Source of the DNA: JADLHS01 sp039806955
Lineage (GTDB): Bacteria > Verrucomicrobiota > Verrucomicrobiia > Limisphaerales > JADLHS01
NCBI GenBank assembly: GCA_039806955.1
Contig: JBDHQI010000005.1
Span: 1-64,000 of the forward strand
DNA: 64,000 bases
Direction: 5' to 3'
A model generated the notes under the pieces. That model worked only from the letters and a program-made list of their open reading frames with translations. It made no database searches and was not told the DNA's origin. Positions 53,047-62,665 of the stretch are shown here, piece by piece. Position numbers and translations under genes: made by a program. Position 1 is the stretch's first letter. The number at the start of each line of letters is the position of its first letter.

Positions 53047-55209
53047 TTATTTTCGTTCGTTGATGGTCACCGGCACGCGCCACAAGGTGTCCACGGTGGT
53101 GCGTTTGACGTGGGAGGTGATCAGAGGCGGCACCGGAGCGCTATTGGTCGCAAAAGCAAAAAGCACGGCTTCGCCCGCCGCCAGCGGCGCCGCCACACTC
53201 AGTCCACGCGGAACGGTAAATTGCGTTTCTCTTTGCCCGCCGCTCATGCTGCCCAACAAAGACACGACGGTCGCGGCGCGCGCCGGATCGCTGATCTGGC
53301 CGCTACTGGTGCTGCCAAAAGCGCGCTGGCGTTGTCGCACCGCCGTGAGAAACGCTCCCAAGTCACGACGCACAAACTTCTCCAGCGTCTCATGGACCAC
53401 GGCGGGATCTTCCAACCAAACAGTCCTGGCCTCGTCCGTGGGAAGATTGCCCAGGCTGACCACTTTTTCGTTCCAGACCATATACGCGTCGGACATGGGT
53501 TTGCCCGAAACATTCCTGACCGTAACAACGTCGTTTTCCAAAGTAGCCACCAGCGGAGATTCCATCGCCGACCACCAATCGCTCAAATAAAGCTGGCTCG
53601 TCCACACGGGCACGAACACCGTCGCCTCGAAATTATCACCGGTTTGAACCACCTGCCCGGACTCGGAACTTTCCCCGCCGCGTCTGGACGTGAACTCGGT
53701 GCGCAGCGTGGCGAACGGCAATTCGCTGCGCAGCCCGTAATTACGGTTGGCTGGCGCATAGATGCTGGCGTAGGTGCGGCCGCGCAATTCCGCGCGCGCA
53801 CCGTGCGCGCAGACGTCCACCACGTGCAGTTCGTTGTATTCGGATTCACCCGCGCGCAACCAATAGCCGAGGCCATAGATCAGCAACGAGAACAGCACCA
53901 CATAAACTGGAAACGTGATCCAAGTCAGCATGGGACGTTTGATCTTTCGCAACCACCAGCGATCGAATGGCCCAATCACCGCGAGGTACACCACCAGCAA
54001 CACCAGCAACCAGCCCACGGGCAACTTGTGAATTTGCCGGCTGTCAATCAGGCCGCCAAAAACTCCGTCCACGGACGCGGTCGCACCCAAGTAGTAATCC
54101 GTGGAGGTGTAAAGCGCCGCCGGCACCCCCACGAGTTGCGTCCAAAAGGTGGCCAGATTCGACCAGGACTTGAACGGCTCCAGTTCAGGACTGAACGTCA
54201 GCACCGAAACGCGCCCAAAATCGCGCGGCGCCGAAATCAACAACGGCAATCCGCCACTGGACACCTCGATTCGCCCGTCTCGCAACACGCCGCGGGCGAC
54301 ACGGATTTCGGCTCGTTCAAATGTTTCGTCCCGGTGCAAATCCGCAAACATCGGGACTGGAGGACTGGGGCTGGTGCGCACGTCACCTCCGGCAGTTGTC
54401 GCCGCCGCGGCGTTGTTGCGTTCCAACCAGGTTTGCAATTCCTGATGTTCCGTCACGCTGACAATATCCTGCGGCACAAACGGCAGCACCGCCTGTAACC
54501 AAGCCGTCCCGGTGATGTCGTTGACCTGCTCGATGGCGACGATCAGATGTCCGCCGGCGCGCGTCCACGCCAGCAACGCGTCCGCTTGATCCGGGCGCAG
54601 ACTGGTTGCGATGGTTGAATTGAGATAAATCGCATCCACACCATCCAGCAACAACGGATTGCCGGGAAACGTGGCGGGCAACCAGCGTACGGCTTGAGGC
54701 TGCGCATCGGGCTGATTGCGTTTGATGGGGCGCAAACTGATCGCGCCGGTGGCCGTGCGTGAAAGCGAGGCGGCCAGCAGGGTGGTGGCACCGATGGCCT
54801 GCCGCGCGGAAGCGTCAAGCGACGCTTCCAGCGTGCGCCCGTGCGCATCCACCAACCTGACCTCCCAACTGGTCTGGTAACGCACCGCTGCAAAAACGGG
54901 CACGGCCACCCGCTTCAACGTGCCAGTGGGCAGCTCGATCGGCACGCGTTGCACGGCGCCGCGACCGATCCCCATGGGCGCAACCTCGATGAAACCGGAA
55001 AGAGGCGGACCGTCGTTGCTCAATTCGCACTGAATCGGAAACCAAGTCGCCTCTCGCACCACGCCGCCACAGCCCACTTGCACGTTGAGTCGCACCGTCG
55101 CGGCGGCAAACGCCACGGACAGCGCCAGCAATCCGCCCCCGAGCAGAAATTGCTTCACTCGTTGGCTCGGAATAAAAAATGTTCGCTGGCACATGCGGTT
55201 CAATCGCAT
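53047..55209 (-). CDS. membrane protein of an ABC-2 operon, unknown function
   Basis: The product is about 720 residues with an N-terminal hydrophobic export segment (FLLGGGLLALSVAFAAATVR). A long extracytoplasmic beta-rich region leads to a Rossmann-like block (VDAIYLNSTIATSLRPDQAD, ALLAWTRAGGHLIVAIEQVN) resembling GATase-like/DUF4159-type folds. Two central membrane helices follow (WLLVLLVVYLAVIGPFDRWW; LTWITFPVYVVLFSLLIYGL), then a C-terminal soluble domain. It is first in an operon with the ATPase and permease. I do not recognise a named family. The frame is open to 55323. The ATG at 55209 has GGGAGG directly before it, and 55194 is an alternative. Confidence 0.75.
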   Translation of the reverse strand: MRLNRMCQRTFFIPSQRVKQFLLGGGLLALSVAFAAATVRLNVQVGCGGVVREATWFPIQCELSNDGPPLSGFIEVAPMGIGRGAVQRVPIELPTGTLKRVAVPVFAAVRYQTSWEVRLVDAHGRTLEASLDASARQAIGATTLLAASLSRTATGAISLRPIKRNQPDAQPQAVRWLPATFPGNPLLLDGVDAIYLNSTIATSLRPDQADALLAWTRAGGHLIVAIEQVNDITGTAWLQAVLPFVPQDIVSVTEHQELQTWLERNNAAAATTAGGDVRTSPSPPVPMFADLHRDETFERAEIRVARGVLRDGRIEVSSGGLPLLISAPRDFGRVSVLTFSPELEPFKSWSNLATFWTQLVGVPAALYTSTDYYLGATASVDGVFGGLIDSRQIHKLPVGWLLVLLVVYLAVIGPFDRWWLRKIKRPMLTWITFPVYVVLFSLLIYGLGYWLRAGESEYNELHVVDVCAHGARAELRGRTYASIYAPANRNYGLRSELPFATLRTEFTSRRGGESSESGQVVQTGDNFEATVFVPVWTSQLYLSDWWSAMESPLVATLENDVVTVRNVSGKPMSDAYMVWNEKVVSLGNLPTDEARTVWLEDPAVVHETLEKFVRRDLGAFLTAVRQRQRAFGSTSSGQISDPARAATVVSLLGSMSGGQRETQFTVPRGLSVAAPLAAGEAVLFAFATNSAPVPPLITSHVKRTTVDTLWRVPVTINERK

Positions 55210-55394
55210 CCTCCCATCGCCCCCACTTTCAATTAATGAATTGAGGCGACATTTACCCAGACCGGAACCCGTGACGCAATGCGCAAATTGTCCTCGATTG
55301 GTTTGGTTGCCTGAACCCGGCACCGATTCGTGCGGCGCGAGTCAGGTACAATGGAAAAGCCGCGGGTAAAAATGTCCGCGCCCCGATGCGCTGG

Positions 55395-56726
55395 TTAAAC
55401 AATGGCGAGTGGAGTGAAGGAGCGGCCCAGCACCGGCACGCTTGATGTCTTGAGCCAGTTCTCCAACACGGCCGCATAGACGCAGCGGAAATCCACGGTG
55501 TATTGAATATCGCCGTTCAACAAATCTTTGGGCGCCAGACTCGGGTAGCGCCCCAGCAAACCGGCTTTGATGCGATTGCCGATCACGAACAGGGGCGCGG
55601 CGGCGCCGTGATCCGTGCCGCCACTGGCGTTTTCTGAAACGCGCCGGCCAAACTCGCTGAAGGTCATGACCAACACGCGCTCGAAATTGCCCTGTGCCTT
55701 CAAGTCGGCCACGAACGCCTGGAGCGCCCCGGCCAATTCGGCGAGCAGCCGCGTGTGCGTGCCCACCTGATTGGTATGCGTGTCGTAGCCGCCTTGCGAG
55801 ACGTAGTAAATTCGCGTGGCCATGCCGCCGCCAATCAACCGCGCCACCAGTTTCAGCGAGTCGGCCAGACGCGAAGCTGGATAGGCCGTCTGGTTTGGCG
55901 CCTTGCCGGTGACGGCGCGAATTTCATCCGAACTCACCTGCGCATCCAGCGCCACGCGCTCGATGAAATCCAGCGGCGAACCGGCGGGTTGCACCGAACC
56001 GTTGAGCATGTCAATCGTTCCGCCGGAATCTTCTGTCGCCGCCTCGTGGACTTCATTCATCCTCCGGTAAATGGCCTCGCTGGTATCCGACTCATCCGCC
56101 CGGAGCCGGTCGGATTTGATGAAGCGATAATTCTCCGGATCGTTGAAGCAAACTCCGCGCGGCTGTTTGGCGGCGAGCGCCTGGGGCATTTGCGAGGTCA
56201 GGGCAATCGCCACGGCCGGATCGCAACCGTCACACGCACTGTCAAAATAACGTCCCAACCAACCGGTGTTTTCAAACCGGTTGGCGTCACTGGCGGTCTG
56301 CCAGATTTCCGTCGAACGAAAATGCGAGCGGTTCGGATTTGGATAGCCCACCCCCTGCACAACCCCCAGGTGCCCCGCTTCAAACAACTCCTTCAAGCCG
56401 GCCATCCCGGGATTCAACCCCACACTGTCGCTGAGGCGGAGCACGTCTTTCGCCGCCACCGCCAGCCGTGGCCGCGCCCGGCGATAATGATCATCGGCAA
56501 ACGGCACGACCATGTTCAAACCGTCGTTGCCACCCGCCAGTTGCAGCACGACCAGGATCGTCCCATCCTTGCCCGTGGTGATCTGCGTGGCCGCATCCGC
56601 CGCAGTGGCGTGCAACGCCGCAAAGGTATTGGCGAGGAACGCGGGCACCGTCCAGGACAGCGCGCTGCCCAAGACGGTGCTGCGTAAAAATTCACGACGT
56701 GTTTTCAAGGTTGGTTCGAATTTCAT
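55395..56726 (-). CDS. DUF1501 family protein with Tat signal
   Basis: The 443-residue protein carries a Tat motif (TRREFLRSTVLGSALSW). It has the DUF1501 hallmarks LVVLQLAGGNDGLNMVVPFA, QGVGYPNPNRSHFRSTEIWQ, GGYDTHTNQVGTHTRLLAEL, LVMTFSEFGRRVSENASGGT and the following DHG. The fold is related to sulfatases/alkaline phosphatases, but activity is unproven. It directly follows the DUF1800 gene (37 bases), the standard pairing in Planctomycetota and Verrucomicrobiota. It is probably periplasmic and functions with its partner. Confidence 0.93.
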   Translation of the reverse strand: MKFEPTLKTRREFLRSTVLGSALSWTVPAFLANTFAALHATAADAATQITTGKDGTILVVLQLAGGNDGLNMVVPFADDHYRRARPRLAVAAKDVLRLSDSVGLNPGMAGLKELFEAGHLGVVQGVGYPNPNRSHFRSTEIWQTASDANRFENTGWLGRYFDSACDGCDPAVAIALTSQMPQALAAKQPRGVCFNDPENYRFIKSDRLRADESDTSEAIYRRMNEVHEAATEDSGGTIDMLNGSVQPAGSPLDFIERVALDAQVSSDEIRAVTGKAPNQTAYPASRLADSLKLVARLIGGGMATRIYYVSQGGYDTHTNQVGTHTRLLAELAGALQAFVADLKAQGNFERVLVMTFSEFGRRVSENASGGTDHGAAAPLFVIGNRIKAGLLGRYPSLAPKDLLNGDIQYTVDFRCVYAAVLENWLKTSSVPVLGRSFTPLAIV

Positions 56727-56763
56727 GACAAAATGTTATACGATTTAACTGGCCGCGTGTCGC

Positions 56764-58233
56764 TCAAGTCAGTTGATACTCGGGTGTGCTCATGGCCAGC
56801 CGGATGGCGCCGCGAATGTCGTCCTCGTCCAACGCGCCTTGCGAATCCAGATACTCACGCAAGGCGGCTCGCTGCCCGGATTTCAGTTCCGTTTGGAACA
56901 AGCGCTTTTCCAAAGCGGCAATCAGCGCGGTTTGATCGCGTCGTTCCGATTCCGAAAATATCTTCGTCACCTCGATCTGAAGCGCGGCGGGACGCAGGCG
57001 TTTTACCGGCCTACGCGCGGCCGGCGGTGAATTGCGTTTCCCGTCTTTGGCCGGGGTCAGAGTGCCTTGCACCAGCAACGCGGCTTCGTTGTAACGCGCC
57101 AGCAACGTGTTCGTGGTGATCCAGGAAAATCCACCGTCCCAACCTTTCACGTTCGGCGGCGCGAACAAATCTTGTCCCAGTTCGCGCGTCAGACCGCCGC
57201 TCAGTTGGGGTGGCGGCAAGGTGGATTCCAACATGCGGATCGTGCCTGCCAACCATTGCGCCGGACTTTTCACCTGCGCACGGATCAAGGCAGCATCGTA
57301 GAATTCCTCGCTGCGCAACAGGACGCGCAGGAATGGTTTGAAGTTGTTGCCCTGCTGCCGGAAGTTTGCGGCCAGCGCGTCGGCCAACTCGGCCGAAGCC
57401 GGTTGCCCCGCAAAGAAGTTCCAGAGTTTGGCCGTGATGAACCGCGCCGCCTGCGGTTGCGCCACGATCTGCGCCAACACGTCACGACCGTTCAACTGCC
57501 CGGTGCGACCCAACACGGTTTTGACGCCCGGATCATGCAGGGCGGGACGATCAACGAATTTCTGCGCCTCACGATTGTAACTCCACCCCGTCAACGCCCG
57601 CGCCGCTTCAGTGATGTCCCGCTCCGTGTAATGCCCTTCACCCAGTGTGAACAATTCCATCACTTCACGGGCGAAATTCTCGTTGGGATGTTGCTTGCGA
57701 CTTTGAGCCTGATCCAACCAGATGAGCATGGCCGGATCTTGCGCCATCTCGACCAGCAACCGCAGCCAGTTGTCGGTGGCGAGGCGGCGGAACAATTCGT
57801 TCTGTCGCCACATGAGATACGGCTCGCGCACCTTGTCCACGCTGGTGGCGAAATGACCGTGCCAAAACAAAACCATCTTCTCCTGGAACGGGCGTGGGCC
57901 TTGGGCCATGCGGCTCAACCACCAGTGGCGCAATTCCGTCATTTGCTCGCGTTGAACCCGCCGTTCCTCGCGCTGCATTTGGCGGCGCTGCTCCGCGTCC
58001 GCCTTGCGGAGCGCCTGAAGTTTTTCGCGCCGCTCCGGATCAGGCCGCGCCCACTTGGGCGCTGGCGTCGTGTCGGGAATTCTCTCATAATCCACCAACC
58101 GGGCAACCGCCGACTCCGGTCCAAGCGCAACGAGCTGTTGAATTTCGTCCGGTGGACCACCAAAACCGGCGCGATTCAACAAATGCGCGGCAGTCGTATA
58201 ATTCCAACGATCATTGGTCAGTGGTTTGAGCAT
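56764..58233 (-). CDS. DUF1800 family protein
   Basis: The 489-residue protein starts AAHLLNRAGFGGPPDEIQQL. It contains WWLSRMAQGPRPFQEKMVLF, then FWHGHFATS, NENFAREVMELFTLGEGHYT and VKGWDGGFSWITTNTLLARY, all DUF1800 signatures. An E/R/Q-rich charged segment at about 68-98 is likely a helical spacer. No signal peptide is evident. The function is unknown. It is upstream of DUF1501 in a two-gene unit. Confidence 0.93.
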   Translation of the reverse strand: MLKPLTNDRWNYTTAAHLLNRAGFGGPPDEIQQLVALGPESAVARLVDYERIPDTTPAPKWARPDPERREKLQALRKADAEQRRQMQREERRVQREQMTELRHWWLSRMAQGPRPFQEKMVLFWHGHFATSVDKVREPYLMWRQNELFRRLATDNWLRLLVEMAQDPAMLIWLDQAQSRKQHPNENFAREVMELFTLGEGHYTERDITEAARALTGWSYNREAQKFVDRPALHDPGVKTVLGRTGQLNGRDVLAQIVAQPQAARFITAKLWNFFAGQPASAELADALAANFRQQGNNFKPFLRVLLRSEEFYDAALIRAQVKSPAQWLAGTIRMLESTLPPPQLSGGLTRELGQDLFAPPNVKGWDGGFSWITTNTLLARYNEAALLVQGTLTPAKDGKRNSPPAARRPVKRLRPAALQIEVTKIFSESERRDQTALIAALEKRLFQTELKSGQRAALREYLDSQGALDEDDIRGAIRLAMSTPEYQLT

Positions 58234-58622
58234 TGGTTTGGAAACATTGGCGTTATTGCGAGCGATCCCGTAGCCGGAAGCAAGGTTTCATAATTTCGCG
58301 TTTTAATCCCAAAAGTCCGGCGCGTCAAACGAAAGTTCGCCGCAAGCGCCACAAAGTCAATAATTCAACCGAACAGCGTCAAAATAGTTTCATCAACTCA
58401 CGTTGGTTTCGATGGTGCGCACTCAACCTGGTAGTTCGACACACGAATCGAACGCAACGTTCAACGGGTTTTGAGAATCGGCGCAACGGATTTTGGAGCA
58501 TGGCTTGGGTGACATTTGGTGTCCCCAAAAAATTTATCGTAAATCCTGACGCGTTTCCGCCATTTCACTTGAAGCGCATTTTTTGCGCACCTATGGTGAG
58601 CGCGTCGTTTGAAATTGGAGAC
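58234..58622. other. divergent promoter region, no gene
   Basis: This region separates the DUF1800 gene from the lysine aminotransferase gene. The aminotransferase frame is open back to 58233, but the translation there has no family resemblance. I see no repeat or terminator. Confidence 0.5.
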
Positions 58623-59999
58623 ATGACCAGCAGCACCACCACCCACTTAGATCTTTCCACATCCGAAGCGCCTCACCCCAATCGCATCGCCCCTGACCAG
58701 GTCCTGTCCACGTTGGAACAGCACATCCTCGTGGACGGCTTCAAGTTGATTTTTGATACGGAACACAGCCGTGGCTCGCACTTCGTGGATGCGGCCACGG
58801 GACGCGAATTCATTGATCTCTACGGCTTCTACGCCTCGCAACCCATCGGCTACAATCATCCGTATCTCAACCGCTCCGAGGTCCAGGCGGATTTGTTGCA
58901 GGCCGCCCAGGTAAAAGTGGCTAACGCCGACGTTTACACACCGCAATACGCCACTTTCGTCGAAATGTTCGCGCGCGTCATCGCGCACCCGCAACTGCCA
59001 CGCTACTTCTTCATCGAAGGCGGCGCGCTAGCGGTCGAGAACGCCATCAAAGCGGCCATGGATTGGAAAGTGCGGAAAAATCTGGCTGCGGGTCGCGGCG
59101 AACGCGGCACGGAAATCATCCATTTCAAACACGCCTTTCACGGGCGTTCCGGTTACACGTTGAGCCTGACAAACACTGATCCCAACAAGGTCGCTTACTT
59201 CGCCAAGTTCCCCTGGCCGCGCATCAGCACGCCCATGCTGAATTTTGCCCTGCCTGAAGCCGAACGGATCCGGGACGTCATCGCTCGCGAACAACAAGCG
59301 GAAAGGGAGATCCGTGCCGTACTCGCTGAAAAGGCGGCGGACATTGCGGCGATCATCATCGAACCGATTCAAGGCGAAGGCGGCGACAACCATTTCCGCC
59401 CCGAGTTCATGCAACTTCTGCGCAAGGTGGCTGATGAACATGAGCTTCTGCTGATCTTCGATGAAGTGCAATCGGGCATGGGCATCACCGGGAAAAATTG
59501 GGCGGCGGAACATTACGACGTTGTGCCGGACTTGATCGCGTTCGGAAAAAAATCGCAAGTCTGCGGGGTCATGGCAGGAAAGCGCCTGGATGAAGTGAAG
59601 GATAATTGTTTCCGACTGCCGGGCCGCATCAGCTCGACCTGGGGCGGCAACTTTACCGATTACGTGCGTTCGACGCACTACCTTCGGATTTACGAACAAG
59701 AACAGTTGGTCGCAAATGCGCGCACCCAGGGCGAAAAACTGCTGGCGGGACTCTACGAATTGGCGCGAACCAATCCCGTCGTGACCGCGCCGCGCGGCAA
59801 AGGTTTGATGCTGGCCTTTGACCTGCCGGATACCGCCACGCGCGATGCGTTCTGGCGCGGCTGTTATGCCTTGAACTTGTTGGTCATTCGTTCCGGCTCG
59901 CGTTCAATCCGGCTGCGACCGATGATGGACATCCAGGACGACATCATCGAACAGGCACTCAAAATCATGGACGATGAATGTGGCAAACTATCGCGCTGA
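58623..59999 (+). CDS. lat: L-lysine 6-transaminase
   Basis: The 458-residue class-III PLP aminotransferase closely follows the L-lysine 6-aminotransferase pattern: HILVDGFKLIFDTEHSRGSH, FIDLYGFYASQPIGYNHPYL, HGRSGYTLSLTNTDPNKVAY, IIEPIQGEGGDNHFRPEF, FDEVQSGMGITGKNWAAEHY and FGKKSQVCGVMAG with the Schiff-base Lys at 309-310. It converts L-lysine plus 2-oxoglutarate to aminoadipate semialdehyde (cyclising to piperideine carboxylate) and glutamate in the cytoplasm. The next gene encodes the dehydrogenase for that product. The ATG at 58623 has GGAG just upstream. An in-frame ATG at 58593 is possible. Confidence 0.93.
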   Translation: MTSSTTTHLDLSTSEAPHPNRIAPDQVLSTLEQHILVDGFKLIFDTEHSRGSHFVDAATGREFIDLYGFYASQPIGYNHPYLNRSEVQADLLQAAQVKVANADVYTPQYATFVEMFARVIAHPQLPRYFFIEGGALAVENAIKAAMDWKVRKNLAAGRGERGTEIIHFKHAFHGRSGYTLSLTNTDPNKVAYFAKFPWPRISTPMLNFALPEAERIRDVIAREQQAEREIRAVLAEKAADIAAIIIEPIQGEGGDNHFRPEFMQLLRKVADEHELLLIFDEVQSGMGITGKNWAAEHYDVVPDLIAFGKKSQVCGVMAGKRLDEVKDNCFRLPGRISSTWGGNFTDYVRSTHYLRIYEQEQLVANARTQGEKLLAGLYELARTNPVVTAPRGKGLMLAFDLPDTATRDAFWRGCYALNLLVIRSGSRSIRLRPMMDIQDDIIEQALKIMDDECGKLSR

Positions 60000-60137
60000 A
60001 GGCCGGGCTGCTAATTACCTCGATTTACCGATCCCGCGCGGAGGGACGAAAGCGGACAACCGATTCCAAGCGTGACGCGGACCAGAATTGATTTTGTCGG
60101 ACGTCTCGAAACATGCTATTAAGCAAGGAAGATCATC

Positions 60138-61691
60138 ATGCCGAAAAAAATCACCAAAGCAAAAGTATCCGCCGCGACCACCTTGAAGGCGCTCGGGTTG
60201 GAAGCCGTTAACCCCGGCGTCTTTGATGGCACCTGGTCCGGCTCGGGAAAAATCCTGGCCAGTCATTCGCCGAACGACGGCGCCCTGCTGGGTTCGGTCC
60301 GCACCGCGACTCCGGCTGAATATGAGAATGCCTTGAAGAAGTCCGTCGCCGCATTCGAGCAATGGAAAACGGTACCCGCCCCCCAACGCGGCGAAGTCAT
60401 CCGCCAACTCGGCAACGCCCTCCGCGCCGCCAAGCAAGACCTAGGCAGACTCATCACACTCGAGGCGGGAAAAATCATCGCCGAAGGCCAGGGTGAAGTG
60501 CAGGAGATGATTGATATTTGCGACTTCGCCACCGGCCTCTCGCGTCAACTCTATGGACTGACCATTGCCAGCGAACGCCCGAACCACCGGATGATGGAGC
60601 AATGGCTGCCACTCGGCCCGGTCGGCGTGATCACCGCCTTCAATTTTCCGGCGGCGGTCTGGTCCTGGAATGTGGCTCTGGCCATTGTCTGCGGCGACAG
60701 CACCGTCTGGAAACCTTCGAGTCTGACGCCCCTCACGGCGATAGCCACAATCAAAATTGCCGAACGGGTTGGTCGCGCCAACGGCATTGATCCGGCGCTG
60801 TTCACCCTGATCATTGGTGACGGCGCCACGGTGGGCCAACGAATGTTGGATGACAAACGGCTGCCGCTCATCTCCGCCACCGGCTCTTCCAAAATGGGCG
60901 TACGGGTTGCCGAATCCGTTGGACGCCGTTTCGGCAAAACCATTCTCGAACTGGGCGGCAACAACGCCATCATCGTCGCGCCCACGGCAAATCTGGATTT
61001 GGCCACGCGCGCGATCTTGTTTGGCGCGGTCGGCACAGCCGGGCAGCGCTGCACCAGCACCCGCCGAATTATTGCGCATGAAAATATCCGCGAGAATCTG
61101 ATTCGCCGATTGATCGCCGCCTACGAGCAGGTGCGTATTGGGAATCCCGCTGCGCCGACCACGCTCTGCGGTCCGTTGATTAATGCCGATGCCGTCAAGG
61201 ACATGCAGGCCGCGCTCAAACGCGTCAAAACGGAAGGTGGCAAAATTCTCTTCGGCGGCGAACCCTTGAGTGGCCCGGAATTTCCCGGTGGTTGTTACGT
61301 GAGTCCCTGCATCGTAGCGGCCCGACACGACATGAAAATTGTGCATGAGGAAACATTCGCACCCATTCTTTACGTCTTAGGCTACCGCGATTTTGAAGAC
61401 GCCATCGCTTATCACAATGAAGTGCCACAAGGATTAAGCTCCGCCATTTTCACGAATGACCTTCGCGAAGCCGAATTGTTCGTGTCCGCGCGCGGCAGTG
61501 ATTGTGGCATTGCGAACGTCAACATCGGCACGAGCGGAGCGGAAATCGGCGGCGCTTTTGGTGGCGAAAAAGAAACGGGGGGCGGTCGTGAAAGCGGCAG
61601 CGATGCCTGGAAGGCCTACATGCGACGCCAAACCGCCACCATCAATTACGGTACGGAATTGCCGCTGGCCCAAGGGATTCAATTTGGTTGA
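60138..61691 (+). CDS. aminoadipate-semialdehyde dehydrogenase (ALDH7-type)
   Basis: The 517-residue aldehyde dehydrogenase resembles the ALDH7/antiquitin group (GVFDGTWSGSGKILASHSPN, EMIDICDFATGLSRQLYGLT, FGGEKETGGGRESGSDAWKA). Active-site residues are visible: catalytic Cys305 in AGQRCTS, Glu271 in LELGGNN and Asn169 in AFNFPAAVW. It oxidises 2-aminoadipate 6-semialdehyde to 2-aminoadipate with NAD+. It lies 138 bases after lat on the same strand, so the pair forms the first two steps of lysine catabolism by the aminotransferase route. Confidence 0.9.
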   Translation: MPKKITKAKVSAATTLKALGLEAVNPGVFDGTWSGSGKILASHSPNDGALLGSVRTATPAEYENALKKSVAAFEQWKTVPAPQRGEVIRQLGNALRAAKQDLGRLITLEAGKIIAEGQGEVQEMIDICDFATGLSRQLYGLTIASERPNHRMMEQWLPLGPVGVITAFNFPAAVWSWNVALAIVCGDSTVWKPSSLTPLTAIATIKIAERVGRANGIDPALFTLIIGDGATVGQRMLDDKRLPLISATGSSKMGVRVAESVGRRFGKTILELGGNNAIIVAPTANLDLATRAILFGAVGTAGQRCTSTRRIIAHENIRENLIRRLIAAYEQVRIGNPAAPTTLCGPLINADAVKDMQAALKRVKTEGGKILFGGEPLSGPEFPGGCYVSPCIVAARHDMKIVHEETFAPILYVLGYRDFEDAIAYHNEVPQGLSSAIFTNDLREAELFVSARGSDCGIANVNIGTSGAEIGGAFGGEKETGGGRESGSDAWKAYMRRQTATINYGTELPLAQGIQFG

Positions 61692-61800
61692 TCCATTGCA
61701 TTCGCCGCGGGTGGGATTGGAAGTGACGGTCAAAGGCTAATTTTTTGTAAGTGATTCAGGCCTGGCTCCTTGGAACGATTTTGTATATTTGAAGTGGTTC

Positions 61801-62602
61801 ATGAACGATGAACTACCGAAATCCAGAAACGTTTTCACTTCCCGTCGATCCCTGGAAGAGCGGTTGGCGCATCGGCCCGACGTGCTGGCACGGCTGCACG
61901 AACTGGCCGATACACTCGACCCATCCGTCACCGACGACTGCACCGCCGACGCAGCCGAAGCGCGCGTGAGCACGCAGGTGCGCCCATTGGCTCAGGAGCT
62001 TTTGGGCCAGTGGCCCCGCGAAACCGAGGCCCACCCCCAAGCCCAGGTGCCCCAGCGCCATCCGGATGCCATTCACTACGGTAAAAAAAAACGCTGAGAT
62101 GGCAGACGCCCTTTGGCTGGGTGGAAGTCCAGGAGCCGCAATGGCGCTGGGGCCGGCGCGGCCGGTTGCTGCGACCCTTTTGTGAACGGGCCGGGGTGAA
62201 TCCGCGCGGCCGTTCGCGGCGGTGATCCAACCCAAAAATCCTGAACGCTGGCGGCGACGCCAACAAAGCCGGTGGCTGGAAAACAAGGTGTCGGCCGTGC
62301 TGCGGGCCCTCGCGCCACACGTGGAAGCCCAAACGCAACCCGCCGCGCCCGTGCGGGCGGCGTACCGCTACTTGAGCGAACGGCAGCCACATCTGGACTA
62401 TGCGGGCGCACGGACGGCGGGACTGGAAATCGGCTCCGGCGAGATTGAAAGCGGCCATCGGCACGTGATTCAACAGCGGCTCAAACTGGCGGGCAGTTGG
62501 TGGAAGGAAACCAACGCTGAAGCAATGCCAGGCCTACGCGTGGCCCGCGCCAACCAACTCTGGTCGCGCTACGGGTCCACGCCAAAACTCGGCCACAATT
62601 GA
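61801..62602 (+). mobile_element. decayed insertion sequence with fragmented transposase
   Basis: Three frames together resemble one transposase. Frame one (61801-62097) starts MNDELPKSRNVFTSRRSLEE and ends GKKKR at an A9 run (62083-62091). The -1 frame continues TLRWQTPFGWVEVQEPQWRW to NPRGRSRR at 62223. A third frame (62222-62602) gives the C-terminus, with LDYAGARTAGLEIGSGEIES and GSWWKETNAEAMPGLRVARA. Between the second and third parts the catalytic core is missing, so an internal deletion is likely. I cannot assign the IS family with confidence. Confidence 0.7.
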
Positions 62603-62665
62603 CCGGCACTTCCAATCACACCCCTCCGTCTAGCGTGACTTGACAGATTGGTTAAATTTCGTGCC

